Source: Meghimatium bilineatum
Lineage: Eukaryota > Mollusca > Gastropoda > Stylommatophora > Philomycidae
Direction: 5' to 3'
Assembly (NCBI GenBank): GCA_034231615.1
Contig: CM067306.1
Location: forward strand, 35,918,019-35,982,018
Length of the DNA: 64,000 nucleotides
Position 1 is the stretch's first letter, and the number at the start of each line of letters is the position of its first letter. Shown one piece after another: positions 49,301-61,300 of this stretch. The translations under genes were made by a program, and so were the position numbers. The notes below the pieces were generated by a model. The model made no database searches, had not been told where the DNA came from, and was given only the letters and a program-made list of their open reading frames with translations.

Positions 49301-52300
49301 ACTATTGCCAAACATGACCCTTGACAAGTGTTATTGTTCGTTCATCACAAGTGATGATGATCATTTGTTACATCCACTTGTTGAAATTCAGAAATATGGA
49401 CATGCCTATGAGTTTGAAGATGGCTAATAAGCCCTATACGAGCCGCAAATGTCTATGGACAGTCCGGGCATGGAATGGCTACTGTAGATAATTTTTGTTC
49501 TTGACTTTCTATCTGCTAACCGCTGTTGAGCTGCTGCATTTCTCCTCTTTTGATGCGCCCTTTTTGACTGTAGAGTGCCATGTAGATCTATTTTGTGCTT
49601 TCTTTACATTTATCTTGATCTATTTAAAAGACTTTTGGTGAGGTCTTTACAGAGTCCTTTTAGCACTTCTTTTGGCCACCTTGAGATCTTGTACCATCTC
49701 CAACTCATCATACAGAAATATCTTTGGCATGCAGTGACCTGGTATATGTACCCATGACCTGCCTAACGAATTTGCGTCTGTATCAGATTAGTGTCAATGT
49801 TAGGGATTCCAGATCTGTCGAGGACAGTGGTATCCGGAATCTTTTCTTGCCCATCTGATGTTCATAACTTTTCTGAGACAAGTTGTGGGAGTGATTATGT
49901 TTTATCACATGACGTCTATACACAGTCCATGTTTCACTAGTGTGTAACAGCACTGGAAATACCACAGTGTGCGTACATTCCATGCTCCTAGGGTCAGTGG
50001 GAAAACTTTTCACTTTGGATGAATTTTCATGGATGTGAGAATGACTTTCACTAGGGATTATGATTAAAGTGAGGAGTTGTGCAAAGCGTCAACTTCATTC
50101 TCTTGTCGGACCTCTTTTGAAACCAGTGATAAGACTAATTGAGACGACTGAAAGTGAAGTTCGGTGCAGTGAGAATGACGAAGACAATATGACAGACCTT
50201 GACAAAGACACTAGCAAGAAAAATCACAGCGTGCGAAAGGATATGTTTGAAGAAAGCTATAAATGTCACCAGAAGAGACTGATGAAGATATCAAGATGGG
50301 CACAGGCAGACCCAGGGTTAGCAGATAACCAAGATCCCAAAAGTACCTCCTCTTGGTGCACCCTGGAAACAGAAATACTGCTACTTGTGTTGATTCTGCT
50401 AAATTTTTGGGGATCGTGTCCAAGAATGTGGAGGCAGCAGATGGAAAGAGAATTGACTGCAAAAGAGACATGCTTCTAGTTACTGGTGCTACGAACACTC
50501 TGGTACCAAAAGTGGTCTTGTAATAGAGGTAAATAATTACATGGGAAATGAAGTGTCTAAAAAAAGCTGCAATGGTTACTAAACTAGATAAAATAAATTA
50601 AGAAAAAGAGTGGGTATAATATCATATATTGAACATATCGAAAGACAGCAAGTAAAATTGCTGTCACTTTATGAGAATGAAGTCAAATGAAATAACCAGT
50701 AATAGTATATAACAAAGGAATATCCATGCATAAAGAGCATATAACAAAGGAATATCCATGCATAAAGAGCATATAACAAAGGAATATCCATGCATAAAGA
50801 GCATATAACAGGAATATCCATGCATAAAGCCAAAGGTAGACCAAGAAAACGGTGGATAGAAACATCAAGCTAAACATGAACTCAACGCAACCAAGGTGGC
50901 ACATCTGGCCTTAGAATGAAAATTGAGGTTCCCACTCCTAGGATTAACGGCAAATGTGGATAATATAAACCATCATCCACTTGGGGAAATACATAGATAA
51001 TAATTAATAAGTAAATAAGTCCACTGATACTAGCAGTCAGTTATATGTCACTGATCCCTCCATCCCATACGCTGCTCAACATATTGATTGAGAGTGCCAC
51101 TCTAGGTTATCATTATTTTACATCTCTACCCTTCAATCATGGTCTAACTAACTGAAGAGAGTATATTTTACACCTCAACCCTTCAATCATGGTCTGAGGA
51201 GAATGTAATTTACATCTCTACTTTTCAATCATGGTTTAACTAACTGAGGAGAATGTATTTTACATCTCTACCCTTCAGTCATGGTCTAACTGAGGAGAGT
51301 ATATTTTACATCTCTACCCTTCAATCATAGTCTGAGAAGAATGTATTTTACATCTCTACTTTTCAATCATGGTCTAACTAACTGAGGAGAGAATATTTTA
51401 CATATCTACCCTTCAATCATAGTCTAACTACAACCCACTGAATGAAATACCAAATATAGTTCTTATCTGCCTTGCTTATTGGAATACAACTAGTTATTAT
51501 AATATTGTATCTGTTCTGAAATTCATAGTCCACAACTGTACATCTCATGTTGCTAATGTTATAGGTTTGCTCTATCAGTTTGTAACAGTAGCTATTGAAA
51601 TACAGTCTGTTAATATAATATCTCTGTTCTGAAATACATAGTCCACAAGCTAATATAAGTAACAGCGATACTTTCTTACTTCTCATACACAACCAGTCCC
51701 CCAACCTCTCGAGTCCCCACACTATTACACTGTTGAGTTTTTTCCTATACCAGAATCATGCTCACAGATAATAAAAAAAGGTTCAGTACTTGATGGGCAC
51801 ACAAGTATAATATGTCTAATTATGCGAGGCATGTTCACTAGCAGCGGAACACCTCATACGAGATAGATGTAGTCGACCCAAGCCTAAATCATTGATTATC
51901 TCCTCCGTGGAGACTGCCACACAGGGGCATGTTTTGGCCTGTGAAGTCCAAGGGCACAGTGGGCGATAAACTCATGGTGTAGAGTCAATACACATTAGTC
52001 ATCTGACAACAGATAGGAAGGCTGCCACAGACTAGGGAAGCACACCCAAAGCAAAGACATACCAAAATTGGATCTGCTGGGCCGAAAATTGCAAATAACG
52101 CAGCTTTGCTGTATACTGGCAGCACAACATATTTCATGTTCCCCTGGCAGAAATCACACTAATCTTTGTGTCGTTTATCAGAGAGAGAATGGAAACAAAC
52201 AAACATGCTGAGGGATAATCTTGATGAAGAGATCAGAACATTTATGAACTGATGGTTTGATGTGCAGCAAGGATGATCTTTCAACTAACTAAATGTAACA

Positions 52301-55300
52301 AAAATCCTCAAATTTCCTACTTGTTTCTTTTTATCAACAGTTGCCACCAGGAAGTGGTATGAAGATCAACAGAAGGCAGAAGCATTTCTTCATCCAAATT
52401 TTGATGAGCAAATATATCAAAGAAATCAAGAAATGCTTACAGATTCAACAGGTAAACACATTATCTTCTTCATTCTACAGCATTTGCTGTTTCAACTTTA
52501 AACAAGTGTTTCTTCTGGATTTCATTTTTGATGGAATGGTTTTCTAGAGCTTTTACTAGTCCCGAATGTTTTATTAAATGTGGGTGCAGGGTGCAATACT
52601 GTGAGCTGGAAAGTCTTCTGCTCCAGATGGGAATTCTCCGTCTTCTTCCTCGTTCTCCAGTTGATATTGATTTCTTCATTACACTTTACTGTAGTCATTA
52701 GTACCATGACAGGGGACAGTTAGAGCTGTGTTACATGGCCATAGTATTCTTCTTGTGATCTGGTACAGTGGGCAGTTGTGTTTTATATATTCTATGTTTT
52801 CTGCAGATTGTCCACAGGGGCACATATTGGTGTTGCCAATTCCAAATCAGATATATATGTGTTGTTTGAGTCTGTTGTGCCTGTTCTTAATCTAAACATG
52901 TTTGTTTTTTTTCTTCCAAGCTTATGAATAGCATCTGTTTTTTTCTACTTGCGTGGTTGAGTTGAGTTCTATGCCCATGATGATGATGGAGTTTATTTCT
53001 GGAAATAATACCATGTCTTCTATATTTTGTTTCTAGCAGTTACTTCCAGTTTTGACTATCTCATTCCCCCTGATTTGTGAATAACTTTTAATAATAATAA
53101 TAATAATAGTACCCATAAACAATCAGGGTTGTAGGGAAGTCACATTGAGACATTTGATGCAGAAAGATCTCCTCTTCTCTATCCTGTACCATCCTAAGTT
53201 TGGAAACTTCATACCCTGTCCAGTCCTTCATATTATTCAGCTGTGTGTTCTTCTGGCTACCTCATCTTCTTCCACCCTCCACTATACTTTGAAGAACATC
53301 TCGTCATTGAGGAATGTCTCATACGTGCTCGTAACACCATAGTTTACACCCGTTTCACAATTCTTAATAGTGGGTCTTGTTGATCCGCTAATACATTAAT
53401 TATATCATGTACAAACACATTGGTCTTATGTTCTCTGTAATGGTGAATGATTTGAAATATATTTGGGTTCTGGAGGGCTGAAGATGTGGCATTGATCAGA
53501 GTCATTTACTTCCTCTAGGTAGGTTGATCCCAGCAACAAAATAATTATTTCTCTTGACTTTTTGCAATCTCGATACTTGCTGAAGGGTACAATACAAGAA
53601 TCAGTGGACAAATCACGTGAGAACATAACAAAATTTTAATTCCATATGCTATTGCACTATCTTGGAAACTTAAACGGTCGTAATTTAAAATACTGATCTA
53701 GCGATTTGCGCGCAATGAACTGGTCATCCACCTCCCACTCAATGTGCATCGCCCATATCGGGTGACCATATGCTCTCATCTAGCAACGTGTAGAATATTG
53801 GATGCGTCAGTATATGCATCTTTATTGGAATTTCGTTCCGTTTAATTATGTTTGCTATTTGTTCCATAGAAACCTGTCCACTGATTCTTGTATTGTACCT
53901 GCTGAAGATAATAAAAATATTGATTCCCTCCCAGTATGGGTTCTCATCATGCTTCAAAACAGCAGATGATGTTCCATATTAGACAAGTATTTTGATGGAC
54001 ATTACATAGAGGTCTTTAGTGATCATCTGAACCCAGCAGTACATGCATGGGTTCTCATCATGCTTCAACACAGCTGATTTTGATCCATGTTAAATAAGTC
54101 TGTTGATGGACATTGATTTTCTGAACTTCTTCTTCTTCTTTCGTTCACTTAAACATGTCTATATCTGTAATTCTGTCTCCTTAATAAAACTCACTGTCTT
54201 TTGTAGTTCATACAGTGTCCCATAGAGCTTTGATTCCAGTGTTGTTTCCTCTGGCCAATATGTATGCCTCAGTGTTTCATGCTCAGAACACTCTTGAAGT
54301 ATATGTTTGGCACTCTGTGCTGCCTGTCCACATGTACCATGGTCGTGTTGCCAATCTTGAACTTTGTATACATGTGACTGCGGAGTCGGTTGTGTCCTGT
54401 TCTGAGACATAGAATTATAACTTGCTCTGATCTGTTCATAATGTGATAGTCATCTTGTGTTGGCGTTTGTGGCTTTCTTATTGACTTGATCATCTGTTTT
54501 TTCTGATGGTAGGTGATTGGTATATCTGGTTGGTCTTCGGCAGCACCTTCCTTAGCCAGTTGGTCTGCTTTTTCATTTCCTGGTATTCCACAGTGAGAGG
54601 GTATCCGCTGCATGGTTACCCTATACTGGTAAGACAATTCGCTAAGTAGTTTTTTCAAGTCTGTTAGTTTTCCAGACTGGAGAGCTTGAAGCACTGACCT
54701 TGCATCTGTCAGGAATACCACAGGCTGTAGGCCAGAGTTGGAGTACAGCAGTTTTTTAGCTGCCACACTAATTCCCTGGATTTCTGCATCATAATTATTG
54801 CAGAATTTTCCTGTCGGTGTTCTGATTGTATCTCTAGGCTTGTGTGGATATTCTATATATACACCTGCACCTCCATTCCTCACAGCATTCTGTGCTGACC
54901 CATCTGTGTAAACTCTGACCCATATATCTTGTGGATATTCCTCATCCAGGAAACTGAGGGTGACTGTCCTTCGCTGCACACTGTTCTGTTCGTCCTCGCT
55001 TAGTATTCCTTTCACATGGGTCTGAATGTATATTGGCATTCCATGGCTTTCACTCCACGGGGTTTGTTCTGGTACAGACCTTAAGGGGCTATCAACTTCA
55101 GGTAGGTCTGTAAGTTGTCTACAGAGTCGTTTAGCTTGATGGATAAAGCTGCTTCTTTTCAGTCGCCCCATTGCTAGATTTTGGAATCTTTCCTTCATTG
55201 GATGACTTGGCATACACTGGAACTTTTCTGCTTGAATTAGTACTTTTGTGTCTCTGCGTTCACCAAGTGTTTGCATTCTTCCCATTTTCTGCATCTCTGC

Positions 55301-58300
55301 TATGGGTATTGATTTCATTGCTCCCAACATTATTCTAAGTGCCTGGTTTTGCACTTTATCTAGATCTTGTAATGTGGTGTTTGATGCAGGACACCACGCA
55401 GCTGAACCATATTCCAGGTGTGGTCTTATGCCTTGCTGGTAAACTTTACTAAGTATATTTCCACTGGTTCCCCATGTGGTTCCACTTAGTTTTCTCAGGA
55501 TAGCTAACTTCCTCCTGGCTTTTGTTGTTGCTTTGTTTATGTGCTGCTTCCATGTCAGCTTATCATCAAAAGTAACTCCGAGGTATGTGGGTTGTTTGTC
55601 TTCTTTCAAGAGCTCTCCATCTATCTTGATATGACCAGCTTTTTGTTTTGGTGAGAGAGTAAAGAGTGTAGTGCTGCACTTATCTGTGTTAATGCTGATG
55701 CACCATCTATTTGCCCATAAGGTTAGGGCATCGATAGCTCTTTGTATTTGTTTAGTGGCCACTGTTGCATGTTCTTCCGTGCACCAGGTCGTCAGCATAC
55801 ATTGCCACTTTGATCCCGTGTGGTAGTTCAGCAACTAGGTCATTGATGTAAACCAAGAAAAGTGTGGGTGACAGGACTCCTCTTTGGGGGACTCCATGAC
55901 GCAGTAGAACTTTCTTGCTCTTGCGACCATCTAATTGTACCCTGGCTCTTTTTATTATGCAGGTATGCTTTTACCCATTTGTACATTCTTGAGCTAACCC
56001 TGCAATTTCGCAATTTCTTTAGGAGCCCTTCTTTCCAGACCGTATCAAATGCTTTCCTGAGGTCTATCCATGCTGCTAGTACCAGTTTATTTTCTGAACT
56101 GATTGCAGTACACTCTGGGCATTCACATAGAAGTTCTATCTTTTTCAAGCAGTTGGCAATGCGCAAATGCTGATAGTTCCCAGGACACGTTGGTTGTATA
56201 TTTTCCTAGTCCTACCCATCAATCGTCTCTGCCTACTATTATCTCGAGCAATTCCAAACATCTTCAATAAAGAGATCTTGGCTAGTGTCAGCACTAGTTT
56301 TCTTGTGTGGTTGCTGATCTGTGCATCACTACCGGAGGAGATATTTATCAAAACGAAACTAAATATTCATTTGTTTTGAGCTCTGATGGTGTAAAAGTTT
56401 GTCAATTTTGTTCATTATGTACCAGTAGTTTTAGTTAGATTTTTTGTTTTTGACTGGTGTTTCTAATGACACTATTTCTGGAAGAAATTTTGTACAGGAC
56501 CTGATTTCAAATCTCAGAAACAGTTTAATTGGATGTGTGATGCTAAACCATGGGTAGGTGTTCTCTTCCAGAGGGGGAACTGTGTCAAAGCTAACAAGTT
56601 GAAATCATGCTAAAGATGAAATGACAAATTCCCCCCCCCCCCCCCCCCCCCCAGCATTCCAGACATGCATCTTCATAGATTGTGTGATGTGTGACATCCG
56701 ACTCAACCTCCTTAGTCGCCACTTATTACATGGATAACCGGAGGTGGTGTTATTCTTTGCTCCTATTCCATTTAATGAAAATACACTGGCACTAGAATAG
56801 ATAATTACCCGTGTGTTGTCGGGCCCAAAAGGGGAGTAAAGAATAGCAACACTGTTTACCTTCCACGCATGTTGTAAAAGGCAACTAAGGAGGTTATGGG
56901 ATGGAGTTGGCTGTCCCATCCCTAATAGGGTCAGTGACCCAAAGCCATGCTGAAGTCGGATGTGTCAGGCCAAAAGGCGCAGATATCGCAGCAATGCTGT
57001 AAACCATGACACATTCTGCTAACTGCATGAGTTTGAGAACGAATGCAGAAGAAGAATAGATAATTCAGGGAAGGAGTTTAACTGTGTGGCTATGGATGAT
57101 CTTACATATTTTAAAGAGGAAATAAAAATGAACTGTCGAAGTCTGATGAATCTGGTCATTAACAAGACTCGACTTATTATCATTCTTTATACTACACCTT
57201 CTGGAAATCTAGGAAGAACATTGCTCTGTTATAAGAGAGATTTAGTGGGAGTTTGAGAACGAGCACTAGAAAAAAGAAAGTAAATATGAGATTGATAATA
57301 CAGGAAATAAGAGTATTCTACAGGGTTGTTTGTTTTTTTGTTTGAGAACCCCCAGAATTGCAAGCAATTAGCTTATACTTCCTATGTGCAGTGGAGTGGT
57401 TTTTCTGAGCTCTCTTTCATATCCAGAAGACTTCAGCTTTCTGCTTAGTGCAGTGCCTATTGAAAGAGACTTCTGCTCATAGGGGGTAAATAATTGTATA
57501 GATGACATGCTACAAAGCTACTTAAGAGAGCCTTATATAATATAAGTTATCAGGTTACAGCTTCAGTTATCAGGTTACATCTTCAATAGCTTCAGTTATC
57601 AGGTTATAGTTTCAATAGCTTCAGTTATCAGGTTACAGCTCCAATAGCTTCAGTTATCAGGTTACAGCTTCAGTTATTAGGTAATAGCTTCATTTATCAG
57701 GTTACAGCTCCAATAGCTTCTGTCAGTTATCAGGTTACAGCTTCAGTTATCATGTTACATCTCCAATAGCTTCAGTTATCTGGTTACAGCTTCAATAGCT
57801 TCAATTATCAGGTTACAGCTCCAAAAGCTTCAGTCAGTTATCAGGTTACAGCTTCAATAGCTTCAGTCAGTTATCAGGTTATAGCTCTAATAGCTTCAGT
57901 TATCAGGTTACAGCTTCAATAGCTTCAGTCAGTTATCAGGTTACAGCTCCAATAGCTTCTGTCAGTTATCAGGTTACAGCTTCAATAGCTTCAGTCAGTT
58001 ATCAGGTTACAGCTCCAATAGTTTCAGTCAGTTATCAGGTTACAGCTCCATTATCAGGTTACAACTCCATTATGGTTTATAGATTTGCTGCGGTAACTGC
58101 ACCTTTTGGCGTGACTCATTCAATTTATTAGAATACAATGTAAGAACCAGATTATTTTTAAAACTTGTTTGCCAATGTTTTCTGAAAGGTCCATATGCAC
58201 AATTATGTGCGGTGGGGTATGAATCAGGTACTTTGGCCATCACAGATGCATCCAAACTGTACCCCACTATAACAGAACTGGGCAACAAGAATGATTGAGG

Positions 58301-61300
58301 GGGGAAAGGGGCAGAGCATTGAGAGAAGATACTGAATAGTTTGACGTCATGGCATGGTAGAAAATCAATAGTATGGGCTGATGCATAATACCCAAAACTG
58401 TTGTGGAGATTAATGACTGACTGAGTTGCCTAGCACATGATGACTTGTGTTTTATTTAATTCATTTTTAGATGGACACATTCAAGAAGTCAGCAGCATCA
58501 CACCTTTGTTTGAGGAATTTCAGAGTGATTCTCCAGGTTACTTATTAAATATAAATGTTATGTCAATAGTCTTCTTTTATCATCAATGTTATGTCAATAG
58601 TCTTCTCTTATCATCAATGTTATGTCAATAGTCTTCTCTAATCATCAATGTTATGTCAATGGTCTTCTCTAATCATCAATGTTATGGTTCTATTGAAACT
58701 ATAGCCATATGAGCTGTGTTTTATAACAGGACAATGATACCACAAAATTTCTAGCAGGATGTTGTCCAGAGATCTCTCTTATAACAGGACAATGTTACAT
58801 ACTAGTCCAGAGAAAGAAAATGCACTGCATCGTTGTTTCATTTGTTGACTTATTTATAAGTCACGTACTGAGGAAACAAGTGCTTCATTACTCGTAATTT
58901 CTTGTTATTGAAACAATTATATTATTATGAGTGATGTATTGCACCTGTGTGTTGCTAGAATCTGAAAGGGGAGCAAAGAATAGCAAAACTGTTTATCTTT
59001 CACACACGCCGTAAGAGGTGACTACGGTGGTTATGGAGGTGGAATTGGCTGTCCCATCCCATATATGGTCAAAGTGATCCAGAAGGCATGCTAATGTCGG
59101 ATGTGTCAGGCATGAAAGCACAGATATTGTAGCAAAGCTATAAACCATAACATAACACATTCCGTCCCTCAGACTACATCTGCTAATCTGCAGGAATTTG
59201 AGAGCGAAAAAAATCATTTATAATTATTGTTGCTTGTCGCTGAAATTGTTAACCATTCTGTGACCTTCTTCATGCTCCTCCAATTGCAAAATTATTCTCT
59301 GCTGCCACCATGGGAGCCACATGACACACATTGAGAACCACTGATAAAGAGAACATTACCACTGGCTCTCATGTAGGAGGACTATGATGCCCTACTAGAT
59401 ATCCAGCAGTGTGCAGTCCACAGAATGTGTTTTCGTGGTCTGATTTAAGCCAATAGCCCAACACATCTGACTTCCAGTGGTATATATGTGTCTACTAATT
59501 AGAGTTTAGTGCGTATGCCAGACCATTGTCTGCCAAAGATACTTCTCTATGGTGAGCTGGAGAAGGGTACACGATCTCAAGGTGGCCAAAAGAAGCGCTA
59601 CAAAGACTTGTTAAAGAAAGAACTCACTGAAAGCCTTTGAAATAGACCACGATACATGGGAAGAACTTGCACAAAATAGAACTACATGGTGTTCTACAAT
59701 CAAAAAGAGCACATCATCTTGTGAAAAGAGGAGAAATGCAGCAGCTCAACAGCGGAGAGGAGCTAGAAAGTCACAGATAGACCAAGATCCGTCTACAGTG
59801 GTCATTCCATGTCAAAACTGTCCAAGGACATTTACAGTTCGAATAGGGCTCATTAGCCATCTACAAACCCATAATCAAGGACATAACTCTAATTGAATTT
59901 TCAAAAGTGGATGTAACAAATGGTCATCATCAATTGTGATGGACGAACAACACTAATTAACACTGGATGTCCATAGCCATATTGCAAGTAAGCCAACAGT
60001 TCGTCACAGCCTGTTTATTTGTTCAGATTGCACAGTCTTGCTGTCACCCATGTGTGAGTGATTTGCTCAGATTGTGCAATCTTGCTGTCACCCATGTGTG
60101 AGTGATTTCCACTGCTTGACATTTAATAAATGTTTGGATCACATTTGACCTCTCTGACCTCTATTTTACCACAAATTGTAATGATAGACTCCAGTAAAAA
60201 TTAATTTACTGACCCAGAAAAAAGTAATATTTGTCAGTCCTTTTCTCTGTGACAGAGAGTCAAGTTTTATATCTTGCTCTTGTTTGTCAGTCCTTTTCCC
60301 TGTGACAAGAAGTCGTCCTGTGTATAAGACTAACTGTAAAATATGGTTGCTGTACATCAGGTACTTTTCGTGAAAATTGAGTTCAAGTGAGTAACAAGAA
60401 ATCGGGAACGAACTATACATTCTCTATTACTTCAATACAGGATGAAATTTCTATCGATGACAACTGTGTGTAGCAAAGATGTCCGGTCCCGAATCATATA
60501 TCCTTACTATGGGAGTAGATGCATTTATTATCAAAATTTAAAATTAAAAAACTGAGTATAGGTTAGGGAACCCTGGTCACAGGATATATATAGTCTAATG
60601 CGATATTTACTGTACATGTGCAAATCAGATGTCCAAGTACCTACACAATTCATGTGATCGGTCATCACCAGCAATCTAAATGAGTGCAATAGTGACGCCC
60701 TGTATATTTAAGTCATGTTACAAGTTTCAAATAGTTTATAGACATTAGAAAGTCTACAGAAAAATAGGCATTTCTTGTTCAGTAATTTGTTTTCTTTCTG
60801 TGACAGAAATGAAGACTGGAGTAAAGCGCAGTTTTCAAAGTGCAGATGTGATGTCACAGAATGTGAGACCTTGTCTGGCATCAGTAGAAACTTCTAGAGA
60901 AAGAATTGTGAGTTCTAGGAAAACTGACTTGATGAAAGCGGCAAAAAAAGGAGACTTTGAACTGCTAACATCTCTTATTACTGAAGGGCTAGATATTGAT
61001 GGAACCAATGATAGTGGACGTACTGCTGTAATATATGCAGCTAGTGGAGGTCACTCTTCATGTTTAGAACTACTTATATCCAATGGATGTAATGTGAATA
61101 AGACAGATGAGAAAGGAAACACTTCTTTAATTATCTCAGCTGGTACGGGTTACAGCAAGTGTGTGGAGGCTCTAATTCGTGGGGGTGCTGATGTCAACTT
61201 AGCTAACAAATGTGGCACCACAGCTTTGATGGGCGCAGCTAACGGAGGTCACTACGACTGCATGAGACTTCTCCTAGAGCAGAAATGCAACCCAGATCAT

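Larger units (their letters stand above)
54128..56088 (-). mobile_element. LINE-I copy 3, 5'-truncated in the RT domain
   Basis: About 1.96 kb nearly identical to the nested copy at 32304-36284. It ends at the same 3' terminus (TCTTCTTCTTTCG on +) and is truncated at 56088 within the RT region. The direct repeat ATTTTCTGAACT flanks it (54116-54127 and 56089-56100), a 12-bp target-site duplication. It sits in intron 5 of the CARD-ankyrin gene, opposite to transcription. Confidence 0.87.

Noticed and set aside
48966-49427. A host gene in intron 4
   Set aside because: No motif, no splice context and a second frame is open too; kept only as an unexplained open frame.
60800-60806. A single-exon ankyrin gene starting at GTG 60800
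   Set aside because: The bases form a canonical acceptor (CTGTGACAG), the phase fits exon 6, and GTG is not a normal eukaryotic start.
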